Shown: positions 29,392 to 38,306 of the stretch, one piece after another
Layout: each line of letters opens with the position of its first letter
Numbering within the stretch: position 1 is the first letter of the stretch
Assembly (NCBI RefSeq): GCF_900095025.1
Contig: NZ_FMBK01000012.1
Span: 60,791 to 124,790, forward strand
Length of the DNA: 64,000 bases
Origin: Acinetobacter albensis
GTDB lineage: Bacteria; Pseudomonadota; Gammaproteobacteria; Pseudomonadales; Moraxellaceae
Direction: 5' to 3'
Translations under genes and position numbers: made by a program
Notes under the pieces: generated by a model
What the model saw: the letters and a program-made list of their open reading frames with translations, nothing else
What the model was told of the DNA's origin: nothing
Databases searched by the model: none

Positions 29392-30891
29392 ATGTTTTCA
29401 TATCCCAAATGGCTCATTTTAGCCATTGTAGTTGGGCTTTATCTGCCTGTCGCTATTGATGCAACTGTCCTTCATATTGCTGTACCCACATTAAGCCAAG
29501 AGTTAAAAGCAAGCACATCACAACTCTTATGGATTATCGATATCTATCCATTGTTGATGGCTGGGCTTATTTTAGTAATGGGTGCTTTGGGCGATAAAGT
29601 TGGTTACCGAAAACTCATGCTGATGGGGAGTATCATCTTCGGAATAGCCTCGGTGCTAGCTGCATTCTCACCTACAGCCAATTTTTTAATTTTTGCAAGA
29701 GCTATATTGGCCTTGGGTGCATCAATGATTATGCCTGCCACTTTAGCTTGTCTACGCCATACATTTATGGATGAAAAAGAACGGAACTTTGCTCTAGGAC
29801 TGTGGGTTATGGCTGGCGGAGCCGGTGCCGCCTTCGGACCTTTGGTCGGTGGGTTACTATTAGAATACTTCTATTGGGGATCAGTATTTTTGATTAATGT
29901 TCCTATTGTTATACTTGTAAGTATATGTATTTTAAAGTATCTACCTAAACAAAATTTTATACATGAAAAAAAATTAAATATATTAGATGCGTTAATACTT
30001 ATAGCGGCCATTCTTTTGGTCATTTACAGTTTAAAATCCGGCTTAAAAGAATTTGATCCTCAATTCATTCTTCTTGGGTTTACAGGAGTTGTACTCGGTT
30101 TTTTATTTGTAAAAAGGCAGATTAAAAGTAATCAACCACTATTTGATCTTAAGCTATTTACATCGAAACCTGTGAAATATGGTTTCACAATTTCAGTTGT
30201 GGCTATGATTGCGCTGGTAGGATTTGAATTACTTATTTCCCAAAAACTACAATACGTGTATCAATTTAGCCCATTAGAAGCGGGTCTATATATTTTACCA
30301 TTTATGATTGCAGTCAGTGTGGGTGGCGTGATTAGTACACCCCTTTTAAATAAGTTTGGAACTAAAAAAGTTGCAGTGGTTAGCTTAATACTGAGTTCTG
30401 TCTCTATGTATTTTTTATCAGTTGTTAATTTTGAAACTGAATATTTATTTGCATCTTTTTATATGATCTTATTAGGGCTAAGTATTTTATGTGCCTTTTT
30501 AGCCGCGACATCAGCAATTTTATCAGGAGCACCTATTGAACAAGCATCATCTGCGGGTGCTATTGAAGGAATGTCCTATGAGTTAGGAACAGGTTTGGGT
30601 GTAACAATCTTCGGATTAATGGCATCTTTCTTCTACACAAAAAATGTTGATTTTTATCGTTTTTTTAGTGTTGATCAACTGAAAACAGTTGAAAGTTCCA
30701 TAGGCCAAACTTATCAAGCCCTTCCAAGCCTATCGCCAGAAAGTGCGGATATCATCATGAAATCAGCCAACTCTGCTTTTGTTATGGCTCATAGCTCTGT
30801 CTTAATCTTTTCAAGTTTAATACTTTTGTTTCTTGCTATCTTTATTTGGATCTTTTGGAGGGAAACTTCTCCCAAGACACTATCCATTTAA
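29392..30891 (+). CDS. SmvA/QacA-like MFS efflux pump (DHA2, 14 helices)
   Basis: A 499-residue pump from the ATG at 29392 (a TTG at 29362 would lie inside the palindrome and is unlikely). Typical DHA2 features are LPVAIDATVLHIAVPTL in helix 1, LLWIIDIYPLLMAG, and GALGDKVGYRKLM at the motif A loop. These closely recall SmvA, which exports quaternary ammonium compounds and dyes. There is no Shine-Dalgarno before the ATG, so translation may be leaderless or weak until induced. Confidence 0.88.
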   Translation: MFSYPKWLILAIVVGLYLPVAIDATVLHIAVPTLSQELKASTSQLLWIIDIYPLLMAGLILVMGALGDKVGYRKLMLMGSIIFGIASVLAAFSPTANFLIFARAILALGASMIMPATLACLRHTFMDEKERNFALGLWVMAGGAGAAFGPLVGGLLLEYFYWGSVFLINVPIVILVSICILKYLPKQNFIHEKKLNILDALILIAAILLVIYSLKSGLKEFDPQFILLGFTGVVLGFLFVKRQIKSNQPLFDLKLFTSKPVKYGFTISVVAMIALVGFELLISQKLQYVYQFSPLEAGLYILPFMIAVSVGGVISTPLLNKFGTKKVAVVSLILSSVSMYFLSVVNFETEYLFASFYMILLGLSILCAFLAATSAILSGAPIEQASSAGAIEGMSYELGTGLGVTIFGLMASFFYTKNVDFYRFFSVDQLKTVESSIGQTYQALPSLSPESADIIMKSANSAFVMAHSSVLIFSSLILLFLAIFIWIFWRETSPKTLSI

Positions 30892-30966
30892 CAGAATGGT
30901 GCTGATATGAAATGCACTTTAAATAGCTTTTTATATAGTTAAAAAATTAACTGACCTGAAAACCGC

Positions 30967-30998
30967 AAAAAGCCGACTTAGTCACAAGTCGGCTTTTT
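30967..30998 (+). terminator. Terminator of the efflux gene
   Basis: AGCCGACTT pairs with AAGTCGGCT around a six-base loop, with A and T runs on either side. It lies 76 bases after the pump stop. Confidence 0.85.
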
Positions 30999-31125
30999 TT
31001 AATCAACACTGGTATCTCTGCCAATAATATTGATTATTTTTTAATCTAATTGAGGTTTTTATCTATGTTATCAACGCACCGAGATCTTAAATTATCCCCA
31101 ATTTCTGCGGATAAAACAGGGATAA

Positions 31126-31346
31126 TTTTTACTCAATTATGTACGCAAAAGCGTACAGAGATTTAGGGATTTTGCGGCTATACGACTTCGCCCCAACCTC
31201 CTATCATGGAGACATAAAGAGCAGGATGCTCCAAATAAAAATAAGAATAAACAGCAACGGAGAATGCAGGTACGACAGGAGTTATACCGAAAGCATCAAA
31301 TATGTAAAAAAGCCCAACAGGATGTCGGGCTTTTTTATTATAAAAA
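31126..31346 (+). ncRNA. Candidate phage-type regulatory RNA (C4-like) ending in a terminator
   Basis: The block holds ACGCAAAAGCGT and GAGC/GCTC hairpins, a pyrimidine-rich CGCCCCAACCTCC, and ends in AAAAAGCCC-loop-GGGCTTTTTT (31314-31339). It recalls the C4-antisense-RNA/ash region of P1- and P4-like phages. A 70-codon frame (31139-31351) runs through the terminator and is probably not a gene. Low confidence. Confidence 0.3.
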
Positions 31347-31368
31347 ATTAGACTATTAAGGATTTTCT

Positions 31369-31797
31369 ATGAAGGTATGGATGAGTAGTGAATCAAGTAA
31401 AGCAGTATTAAATGAAGAACAATTAACACAATTAAATGTTGCTCGTAACTATGTTAGAGAGCTTCTTAATCATAAACTTGAGCATAAGTCTTACGATATA
31501 CCTTTAGATAGTTGGAATTGTATTACGATAATGATGGGTCCAAAAGGCTTCGAAGAACGAGTCATGTATTCATTTAAAAAAAAGACTATGGATTTTCGTT
31601 TAAAAATAAATTACGAGGAATTTAAGTCTACCGATGATCTGGGACGCAAAAAACTTATTTTTGAGATGATGCTCAGAAGTTTAGAATTGTTAAAAATTAA
31701 ATTTGAAAAGGTTAGGCCTAAGCTTGATCAAAAAGTCTATGAAGAACTTGATAGACTAAAAAATGATGTTGTAGATATTGCAAAAACTGATTCATAA
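31369..31797 (+). CDS. Imm44-like orphan immunity protein (tentative)
   Basis: A 142-residue, probably cytoplasmic, alpha/beta protein starting MKVWMSSESS, with a conserved-looking core (SWNCITIMMG, then FKKKTMDFRLKINYEEFK) and a helical, charged C-terminus. The start and the FRLKI-YEEFK core remind me of the Imm44 family, which protects against polymorphic toxins. No toxin gene is adjacent, so it would be an orphan. The family call is from memory. Confidence 0.45.
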   Translation: MKVWMSSESSKAVLNEEQLTQLNVARNYVRELLNHKLEHKSYDIPLDSWNCITIMMGPKGFEERVMYSFKKKTMDFRLKINYEEFKSTDDLGRKKLIFEMMLRSLELLKIKFEKVRPKLDQKVYEELDRLKNDVVDIAKTDS

Positions 31798-31881
31798 CTC
31801 ATACGGCAAAGACCCATGAATCAAGCCCTTAGCATAAGATCTATTCTGTTAATTTTAGAAAATTTAACCTAGATAAATATT

Positions 31882-32364
31882 TTATGGATAAATATTAACT
31901 GGAAAGCCTGCAAAAGGCTTTATTTCTTTTAAAGCAAACATACTTTGCATTTCTTTTATTCCAGGTAGTCTTCTAATCGTCGACATTGAAAATTCGGCAT
32001 AAGTATCAAGATCTGGTGATACAACTTGGAGTAAGAAATCTGCATCCCCTCCAATGCTGTAACATGCAACAACATAATCTAAGGCCATTACTTCTTCTTC
32101 AAATTTTTTTGCTTCTTTCTCGCTATGACTATCTATAGACACTCGTACAAATACCATTACGCCTAAATCTATTTTTTTACGGTCAAGCAATACTCCATAT
32201 CCTTGAATAATACCTGTATCTTCAAGCTGTTTAACTCTACGCCAACAAGGAGAGGTCGATAAGCTCAATTGCTCAGATAATTCAGCTGTTGTAATACGTG
32301 AGTCTTTCTGCAGTAACTCCAAAATCTTTACATCCGTTTTATCAATTTTTTTATTTTTAGGCAT
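31882..32364 (-). CDS. Lrp/AsnC-family regulator
   Basis: A 160-residue Lrp-type regulator: N-terminal helix-turn-helix (ITTAELSEQLSLSTSPCWRR) and a C-terminal RAM ligand-binding domain (about 75-150) with the usual VVACYSIGGDADFLLQV. It is divergent from a LysE-type exporter, the classic layout in which the regulator senses an amino acid and switches on its export. Confidence 0.88.
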   Translation of the reverse strand: MPKNKKIDKTDVKILELLQKDSRITTAELSEQLSLSTSPCWRRVKQLEDTGIIQGYGVLLDRKKIDLGVMVFVRVSIDSHSEKEAKKFEEEVMALDYVVACYSIGGDADFLLQVVSPDLDTYAEFSMSTIRRLPGIKEMQSMFALKEIKPFAGFPVNIYP

Positions 32365-32494
32365 GAATACTCAAGTAATTAACCAAAAAAGTAATTCTAT
32401 ACCCTTTTTTAAGTTTTTTATGAAATAAATAGATCATTTTAATCTTTGTTTTTAACGAAAAATATGTGTAACTTTTCCCTTGATCTATTCTTGT

Positions 32495-33130
32495 ATGGAC
32501 TATCTTACACAATTCACCACATATATTTTTACTCTAGCTTTAGCTGCGATTTTGCCTGGTCCGGGAATGACAGGACTAATGTTTAAAACACTTACACATG
32601 GCTATAAACATGGCGTAATGATGCTCTTTGGACTTATCACAGGTGATATCATTTTTTTACTTATTTCTATTTTTTTAGTTTCTTCACTGACAAAACTAAT
32701 TCCAAATTTTTCTTTTTATTTGGTGATGCTATCCAGCATATATTTATTGTATTTAGCTTATAGCTTTTGGTCTTTTAAAGGAGATTTACTGCAAATACAA
32801 AATAAAAATACCCTTGAAGAAACACTTTTTTCATATAGAGATGGATTGTTTATCACCCTAAGTAATCCTAAAACTATTTCATTTTATCTAGCACTTGTTC
32901 CTGCAATTTTTGGAGCATATAGCATGAAAGAACAAACATTTTTTATAATCGTAATAACCGTTTTAACTTTGGCTGTTATTGGTTGTTTTTATGTGTTTTT
33001 TTCTTGGAGTCTAAAAAAAATTCTACATAATTTAAAAATACAGAGTGCTTTGCTTAAAGGTTTAGCTCTAATGATGTGCGTGTTAGCTTTGAGCATGATG
33101 TATAGAGAATTTACACCATATTTAACTTAA
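32495..33130 (+). CDS. LysE/RhtB-family amino-acid exporter
   Basis: A 211-residue inner-membrane protein with about six helices and the family signature LPGPGMTGLMFKTLTHG near residue 20, then LSNPKTISFYLAL. It should export an amino acid or derivative. The ATG at 32495 gives the family N-terminus; a TTG at 32480 is less likely. It is divergent from an Lrp regulator across about 130 bases. Confidence 0.87.
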   Translation: MDYLTQFTTYIFTLALAAILPGPGMTGLMFKTLTHGYKHGVMMLFGLITGDIIFLLISIFLVSSLTKLIPNFSFYLVMLSSIYLLYLAYSFWSFKGDLLQIQNKNTLEETLFSYRDGLFITLSNPKTISFYLALVPAIFGAYSMKEQTFFIIVITVLTLAVIGCFYVFFSWSLKKILHNLKIQSALLKGLALMMCVLALSMMYREFTPYLT

Positions 33131-33230
33131 TGGCTTTATAAGAAAAAACCCTCATTTAAAGGCATTGATTCACACACTGTACACAAACTGTGACATTAAC
33201 TTTTATTGAAATCGAATGGGAATGCAGCCC

Positions 33231-33700
33231 TCACCTGAGGGCCTTCACAATTGTGCCATGACATGCCTTACAAGCATTATATTTCGCCACACTATCCACT
33301 GCGCATAACAATACAGTTTTCCCTTGAACTGATTCCAATTTTTGAAGATTTAGATAAGGCTCAAAAAGATTAGCTGGAATCACTGCTGATAAGTGAGTTA
33401 ATTGCTGACACCCATTATCTCAAGACACACATTGTTATAGACAGGACGATCAATAATCTTTGCATCTCACTTATAACTGTTTCAACTTTGGTTCTTTGTT
33501 CAGATTTAACTTGATCATAATCTGCATTCACTTGATTAATGACATTCTGTTTTTCAGCCAAAGCTTTTAATCACTTTCGTTCAATTACTTGGATTTTAAC
33601 TGTACATTTGGCTTCCGATTCATTGAGCTTTCTTGCCAACTAATTTGTATGAGCAAGTTGGCCAAGGCAGATAAAAAGACAGGTATCAATAGTTTTTAAA
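33231..33700 (-). pseudogene. Decayed phage lysis genes: Rz-like and Rz1-like spanin remnants
   Basis: On the minus strand, an Rz-like part carries a coiled segment (NESEAKCTVKIQVIERK, stop, then LKALAEKQNVINQVNADY). After a frameshift it continues IIDRPVYNNVCL. In another frame, 33231-33420 gives GCQQLTHLSAVIPANLFEPY, then a VDSVAKYNACKA-type end and a TGA, as in Rz1-like outer-membrane spanin lipoproteins. Internal stops and the shift show decay. With the integrase remnant it points to an old prophage. No other gene is visible in 33131-33873. Confidence 0.6.
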
Positions 33701-33873
33701 TTTCAAATAACTAACAACCAATAACTCATTATTTTTAAACAAATATTTTTATAATAATTTTAATATTTGGTTCCAAATTCTTTAGATACCTCCTAAAATT
33801 ATTGTATACTACCTTTTTATTATGACGTCTGGATGCATCAACATTGGATTGGTCATTCCTCAAGTGAATTGCA

Positions 33874-34242
33874 ATGAGCACTTTATTACTAATTACTTCC
33901 GCCCCCACCTCTATTTATGCTTGGCATGCACTTGGATTAGCACGCGCCTTACACGCTAAAAAGCAAGATTTCCGTGTGTTTTTCTATCAAGACGGCGTTT
34001 CTGTTGCCAACAATTTACAATGGGTTCCGGATGACCAATGTCATTTAATGAATGAATGGCTAACACTTGCGATTCGCTTACCCGTTTGCGTGAGTGCTGC
34101 ATTATCCCGTGGAATTAGTGATGAAGAAAATGCCCAGCGCCATCAGATTAGTCAATACAATCTAGCATCAGGTTTTGAACTGGTTGGGCTCGGCGAACTT
34201 GCCGATGCCATACAATCAACACAACGTCTAATTCAATTCTAA
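33874..34242 (+). CDS. tusD: TusD: sulfurtransferase complex subunit
   Basis: A 122-residue DsrE-fold protein with the conserved sulfur-accepting Cys72 (RLPVCVSAALSRG). It receives sulfur from TusA and passes it through TusE to MnmA for 2-thiouridine in tRNA. It is the first of four genes in the order D-C-B-E, as in enterobacteria. A TATACT -10 box lies at 33805-33810. The ribosome site is weak. Confidence 0.92.
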   Translation: MSTLLLITSAPTSIYAWHALGLARALHAKKQDFRVFFYQDGVSVANNLQWVPDDQCHLMNEWLTLAIRLPVCVSAALSRGISDEENAQRHQISQYNLASGFELVGLGELADAIQSTQRLIQF

Positions 34243-34285
34243 GATATTATTTTTCGGAATTTTTTGCTTTTAAAAGGTAAATTGT

Positions 34286-34636
34286 GTGAAAACCGTACTC
34301 GTTATTTTAACTCAAGCGAATCTCGCCAATTTACAAGTTCATGAAAGTTTAGCTGCGACCATGGTATTGGCAACTTTCGGTTGTGAAGTTAAAGTCTTAT
34401 TACAGGATGCTGCTTTAAGTTTGCTAAATTCGAACCTTCAATTCGATCAGTTTAAACACGCATTCAAGCTTGCTTCAAATATGATTGATAGTTTTGAATT
34501 TTATGATCTGACCCCAATTTTAATAGAAAATAAACATCGGGCATCATATTTTGTAGAGCATACCGAGCAAGAAATTGAATTTGTTGAATTGAATAGTCAA
34601 TTGATCCAAAATTTTGATTTTGTTGTGTACTGGTAA
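34286..34636 (+). CDS. tusC: TusC: sulfurtransferase complex subunit
   Basis: A 116-residue DsrF-like protein, structural partner of TusD in the TusBCD hexamer. It begins at GTG with AAGGT six bases upstream. Sequence is divergent from E. coli TusC but length, fold pattern and position between tusD and tusB support the call. Confidence 0.75.
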   Translation: MKTVLVILTQANLANLQVHESLAATMVLATFGCEVKVLLQDAALSLLNSNLQFDQFKHAFKLASNMIDSFEFYDLTPILIENKHRASYFVEHTEQEIEFVELNSQLIQNFDFVVYW

Positions 34637-34652
34637 AAAAGAGTAAAATTGT

Positions 34653-34937
34653 ATGTCGAATAAAAGTTTATATCTGATTCAAAGTAGTTATTCTGCTACC
34701 CCTTCTGCTTTGTCAAAATTAGCACAAACGTATAGCTCAGAAGATCGTGTCATTTTAATGGGTGAATCGGTTTTACATTTTCAACATACGTTTATTCAAC
34801 AATTGAATCAGTTTTATATATTGGATCGTGATGCAGAAATTTTAGCCAGTCAAATCTTAGAAAATGCAATCGTGATTTCTTATGAGCAATTTGCAGATCT
34901 GTGTCTAGCCTATAGCCGTTGTATCCGTTTAGCTTAA
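34653..34937 (+). CDS. tusB: TusB-like (DsrH) sulfurtransferase subunit
   Basis: A 94-residue DsrH-type protein, the smallest member of the TusBCD complex. It starts with a strand leading into YSATPSALSKLAQ and has EDRVILMGE. The gene lies 16 bases after tusC. The call leans on order and size as well as sequence. Confidence 0.72.
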   Translation: MSNKSLYLIQSSYSATPSALSKLAQTYSSEDRVILMGESVLHFQHTFIQQLNQFYILDRDAEILASQILENAIVISYEQFADLCLAYSRCIRLA

Positions 34938-34950
34938 TTTGAGTATAATC

Positions 34951-35262
34951 ATGAACTTAGATCTCGATCAAGATGGTCATTTAGTCGATTACACCATCTG
35001 GAATGAAAGCGTTGCACAAGAATTGGCAAGGAAGCTCGATTTAGAATTAACGCCTTGGCACTTTCAAATATTACAAGCCGTGCGCCAGTTTTATCATCAG
35101 TTTGGACACTCGCCTGCAACACGGCCATTAATTAAGTTTTTGATGAAAACTGTCAGCTCAGATATTAACAACGCCGTATTACAAGAACAGTTTAATACAG
35201 GGTTAGTCGCACGTCATTTAAGTCGCTTAGCGGGCATTCCTAAACCACCGAACTGCTTGTAA
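34951..35262 (+). CDS. tusE: TusE/DsrC: sulfur carrier
   Basis: A 103-residue DsrC-family carrier from the ATG at 34951 (a TTG at 34939 would add four residues). It shows WNESVAQELARKLDLELT, the HWFQ-like WHFQILQAVRQFY, and the penultimate Cys (PPNCL) that carries the persulfide handed to MnmA. Confidence 0.92.
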   Translation: MNLDLDQDGHLVDYTIWNESVAQELARKLDLELTPWHFQILQAVRQFYHQFGHSPATRPLIKFLMKTVSSDINNAVLQEQFNTGLVARHLSRLAGIPKPPNCL

Positions 35263-35338
35263 ATTTATTTTTAACGTGCCATTTCAGATCATTTTTTTGA
35301 ATATATTTTTCAGACTTGATTGTGGTTAAAAAGTGAGA

Positions 35339-36094
35339 TTAGAACCAAACGGTCGGTACATAAAAACTAAGTACCACAAAACTCAATAAAGTGACGGTTT
35401 CAACGATTTCAATGCTCGCACCAATTGTATCGCCAGTTATCCCACCAATACGTTGCATAAACTTATGTCGCAGATAAACCAGACTACCCAGAAAAATAAA
35501 GATCAGCACTAAGCCAGCGTATCCAAAATATAAGGCGCTGGCTAAGCCTAGCGTTAAAACAATGCCAGATCCGAGTTTTGGCAAATATGCTGCAATAGAA
35601 AAACCTAGCCCTTTCTCGCGCACATAATGGGTAGTCAAAAATAAAAACAACGGGGTTAAACGTCCCAGAACAGGAAATAAAAGTACTGCTAAAAATAATT
35701 GCTGTTCTAATAAGATGTAGATGGCTGACCATTTTAGTAAAGATACTATAATCAAACTGAGTACACCGATTGGCCCACAGTTCGGGTCTTTCATGATTGT
35801 TAAAGTACGTTCTTTATCGCCAAAGCCACCAACCCAAGCATCAGCGGTATCGGCCAAACCATCTAAATGCAGACCACCCGTCAACCAAATCCATACCACC
35901 AGAACCAGACTTGAAAGCAAAATGGAGGGTAATTCCTGCAATAAAATGACCAAGATAAACAGGATAATTCCGATGATTAGGCCAACTAGTGGATAAAACA
36001 ATAAAGATTGGGCATTTTGCTGTTGCGTCGGCATTTTTTTTAACTGAATGGGAAATTGAGTCAAAAACTGTAAGGCAATCAAAAATGGTGTCAT
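35339..36094 (-). CDS. cobS: Adenosylcobinamide-GDP ribazoletransferase
   Basis: The 251-residue, multi-helix inner-membrane enzyme that joins adenosylcobinamide-GDP and alpha-ribazole in the last steps of cobalamin assembly. The diagnostic segment GGLHLDGLADTADAWVGG lies near residue 75, and the IGGITGDTIGA motif near the end. It is the last gene of a minus-strand cobU-cobT-cobC-cobS run and starts two bases after cobC. Confidence 0.93.
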   Translation of the reverse strand: MTPFLIALQFLTQFPIQLKKMPTQQQNAQSLLFYPLVGLIIGIILFILVILLQELPSILLSSLVLVVWIWLTGGLHLDGLADTADAWVGGFGDKERTLTIMKDPNCGPIGVLSLIIVSLLKWSAIYILLEQQLFLAVLLFPVLGRLTPLFLFLTTHYVREKGLGFSIAAYLPKLGSGIVLTLGLASALYFGYAGLVLIFIFLGSLVYLRHKFMQRIGGITGDTIGASIEIVETVTLLSFVVLSFYVPTVWF

Positions 36095-36096
36095 GA

Positions 36097-36708
36097 TTAT
36101 TCTTCCTTCAGCAAATGTACCGAAGCATTGTCTCGAATGACAAAGGAGTTGAGTTGCCCCAACTCTGCGCTCATTTTAAGAATATCATCTAATTTATGAT
36201 TCAAAGCGATGCATTTGAGCAGCTTTATTACGCCGCCATGTGTCACCACTAAAGCATGCTCCCAATCATTTTTTAACATCTGCTGTTGGATTTTTTCAAA
36301 GCTAGTGAGAATTCTCTGCTGAAATTCCTGCAATTTTTCTGCATTGGGCGGCGTAAATAGAGTGGGTTGTTGCCAAAAATTAGCCAATAGTTCAGGATTT
36401 TTTTCATAAATTACCTGAGTTGAAATACCTTCCCAATCCCCAAAATGCATTTCCTGCAAATGAGAATCAATAATCAACTCAAGCTTTAATTGCTGTGAAA
36501 TGTGATGTGCAAATAAATGGCATCGCTTTAAAGAAGAACTAAAAACAACGTCCCATTGTAGCTGCTGATGTGTAGATATATGTAAAGACTGATCTATAGT
36601 TTGCTGCATTTGCGACCAACCTACTTCGGTTAAATCGTCATCCGTTGAACCCCTTAAAGTGTGGCTTAAAGTAGTTTCTCCATGACGTAATAGATCAATC
36701 TTTAACAT
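36097..36708 (-). CDS. cobC: Histidine phosphatase, probable alpha-ribazole phosphatase
   Basis: A 203-residue phosphoglycerate-mutase-like phosphatase with the phosphohistidine motif LLRHGETTL near the N-terminus, and MHFGDWEG and THGG further on. In this operon the likely job is removing phosphate from alpha-ribazole 5'-phosphate made by CobT. Specificity is inferred from context. Confidence 0.82.
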   Translation of the reverse strand: MLKIDLLRHGETTLSHTLRGSTDDDLTEVGWSQMQQTIDQSLHISTHQQLQWDVVFSSSLKRCHLFAHHISQQLKLELIIDSHLQEMHFGDWEGISTQVIYEKNPELLANFWQQPTLFTPPNAEKLQEFQQRILTSFEKIQQQMLKNDWEHALVVTHGGVIKLLKCIALNHKLDDILKMSAELGQLNSFVIRDNASVHLLKEE

Positions 36709-36735
36709 CTACACTCCTAGATCAATATTCTGGAA

Positions 36736-37788
36736 TTAAACTTTTTCGCCAATCACCGCAGCTTCAGTAAAAGTTGCCATGTTGTTGTGTAAGCTACACG
36801 CCAATTTAATAATTCCTAAGGCAGCCCCTGCACCACTCCCTTCACCTAAACGTAAGTTTAGTTTGAGCAAAGGATTTGCCCGAAGTTCTTCTAATAATCG
36901 GCGATGACCGTATTCAGCTGACTGATGTCCAAACAACATCCACTCACGAACTGCTGGATTTAAACGTACGGCAAGTAACGCTGAAACTGTCGTAATAAAA
37001 CCATCAACCACTATAGGAACTCCAAGTTGAGCACAGCGAATATAAGCACCTGTCATGGCTGCTATTTCCAAACCACCCACTGCACACAATGCTTTAAAAG
37101 CATCTTGAGCCACATAATCTCGATGCAAGGCCAAAGCCTGATTAATTACATTTTTCTTATGAGTGAGTTGTTCTGCACGAATACCCGTTCCAACTCCTGT
37201 TAACTGTTCTGCAGTTTCATTCAATAAAAAGCATGCAACTGCTGAAGCTGAACAGGTATTGCCAATGCCCATTTCCCCTGCGACATAAATAGATGCGCCA
37301 TACGCCACAGCATCTTCAACACTTTTACGTCCCAAATCCATTGCTGCTATACATTGTGTTTCTGTCATTGCCACGTGATGACTAAAGTTGGCAGTCCCTG
37401 CAATGATACAATGGCGTTCTACGCCTTTATATTCATAATCATCACCGACTGTGCCACAATCAATGACTTGTAATTTAGCCCTATATTCTTTAGCAATAAC
37501 ACTAATACATGCACCACCTGAACCGAAATTTTGTAGCATTTGCCGTGTAACTGCTTGCGGATAAGCAGAAATATTTTCCTCCATAATTCCATGATCACCC
37601 GCAAAAATGCTAATCCAAGGTCGATCTACCTCTGGACGTGGATTGTCTTGTAAACTTGCCAATAGCACCGCGGTATTTTCAAGTTCAGATAATGATCCTG
37701 TCGGTTTGGTCAGTTGTAATTGACGTTCTTGCGCTAATTTTTTTACTTCTGCACTTGGCGTTTTACACGCATCCAACCACCAGCTCAT
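36736..37788 (-). CDS. cobT: Nicotinate-nucleotide-dimethylbenzimidazole phosphoribosyltransferase
   Basis: A 350-residue CobT, making alpha-ribazole phosphate from dimethylbenzimidazole and nicotinate mononucleotide. It shows AGDHGI, the GEMGIGNTCSA segment, and LGEGSGAGAALG, which holds the catalytic Glu region. The chosen ATG (37788) shares its A with the TAA of cobU and has AGGAGAG upstream; an earlier in-frame ATG inside cobU is unlikely. Confidence 0.93.
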   Translation of the reverse strand: MSWWLDACKTPSAEVKKLAQERQLQLTKPTGSLSELENTAVLLASLQDNPRPEVDRPWISIFAGDHGIMEENISAYPQAVTRQMLQNFGSGGACISVIAKEYRAKLQVIDCGTVGDDYEYKGVERHCIIAGTANFSHHVAMTETQCIAAMDLGRKSVEDAVAYGASIYVAGEMGIGNTCSASAVACFLLNETAEQLTGVGTGIRAEQLTHKKNVINQALALHRDYVAQDAFKALCAVGGLEIAAMTGAYIRCAQLGVPIVVDGFITTVSALLAVRLNPAVREWMLFGHQSAEYGHRRLLEELRANPLLKLNLRLGEGSGAGAALGIIKLACSLHNNMATFTEAAVIGEKV

Positions 37789-38306
37789 TATTTCTCTCCT
37801 TTTAACATCATGGGAAAACCCGCAACACAAAATACAACTTTTTCGGCAATTTGCCCCAATTGTTGATGTAAACGCCCAGATTCATCAACAAACTTACGGC
37901 TGATTTCCCCCATTGGAATCACCCCTAAACCGGTTTCGTTACTGACTAAAATCAGTTCCGATTGTAAACTAGCTAAAACTTCAAGCAGTTTTAAGCATTC
38001 CTGTGACTGTAATTCAGCATTTTCATGCATCAATAAATTGCTCATCCACAAAGTTAGGCAATCGACAAGAATTAGTTGATTGGGTTGATCCACTCTCATT
38101 AAACACTCGGCTAGATATAAAGATTCTTCAATCACAGTCCAATGCTTGGGTCTTTGTGCTTGATGATGATCAATACGAGCCTGCATTTCGCGATCAAATG
38201 CCCGCGCCGTTGCAATATAAGTCACGTTTAAATTTGAATCTTTCGCGGCTTGTTCTGCAAAGCGACTTTTACCAGAACGTGCACCGCCTAAAATAAGTTG
38301 TATCAT
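37788..38306 (-). CDS. cobU: Adenosylcobinamide kinase/guanylyltransferase
   Basis: A 172-residue CobU with the P-loop GGARSGKSRFAEQ at 7-19, the ITYIATA-like segment, and the SNETGLGVIP motif late in the protein. It phosphorylates adenosylcobinamide and adds GMP. It overlaps the upstream 2H phosphoesterase gene by four bases (ATGA) and the downstream cobT by one. Corrin-ring genes are absent here, so the operon serves corrinoid salvage and loop assembly. Confidence 0.93.
   Translation of the reverse strand: MIQLILGGARSGKSRFAEQAAKDSNLNVTYIATARAFDREMQARIDHHQAQRPKHWTVIEESLYLAECLMRVDQPNQLILVDCLTLWMSNLLMHENAELQSQECLKLLEVLASLQSELILVSNETGLGVIPMGEISRKFVDESGRLHQQLGQIAEKVVFCVAGFPMMLKGEK

Noticed and set aside
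31139..31351. 70-codon plus-strand frame
   Set aside because: It ends inside a terminator hairpin and has an odd composition; the region fits a structured RNA better.
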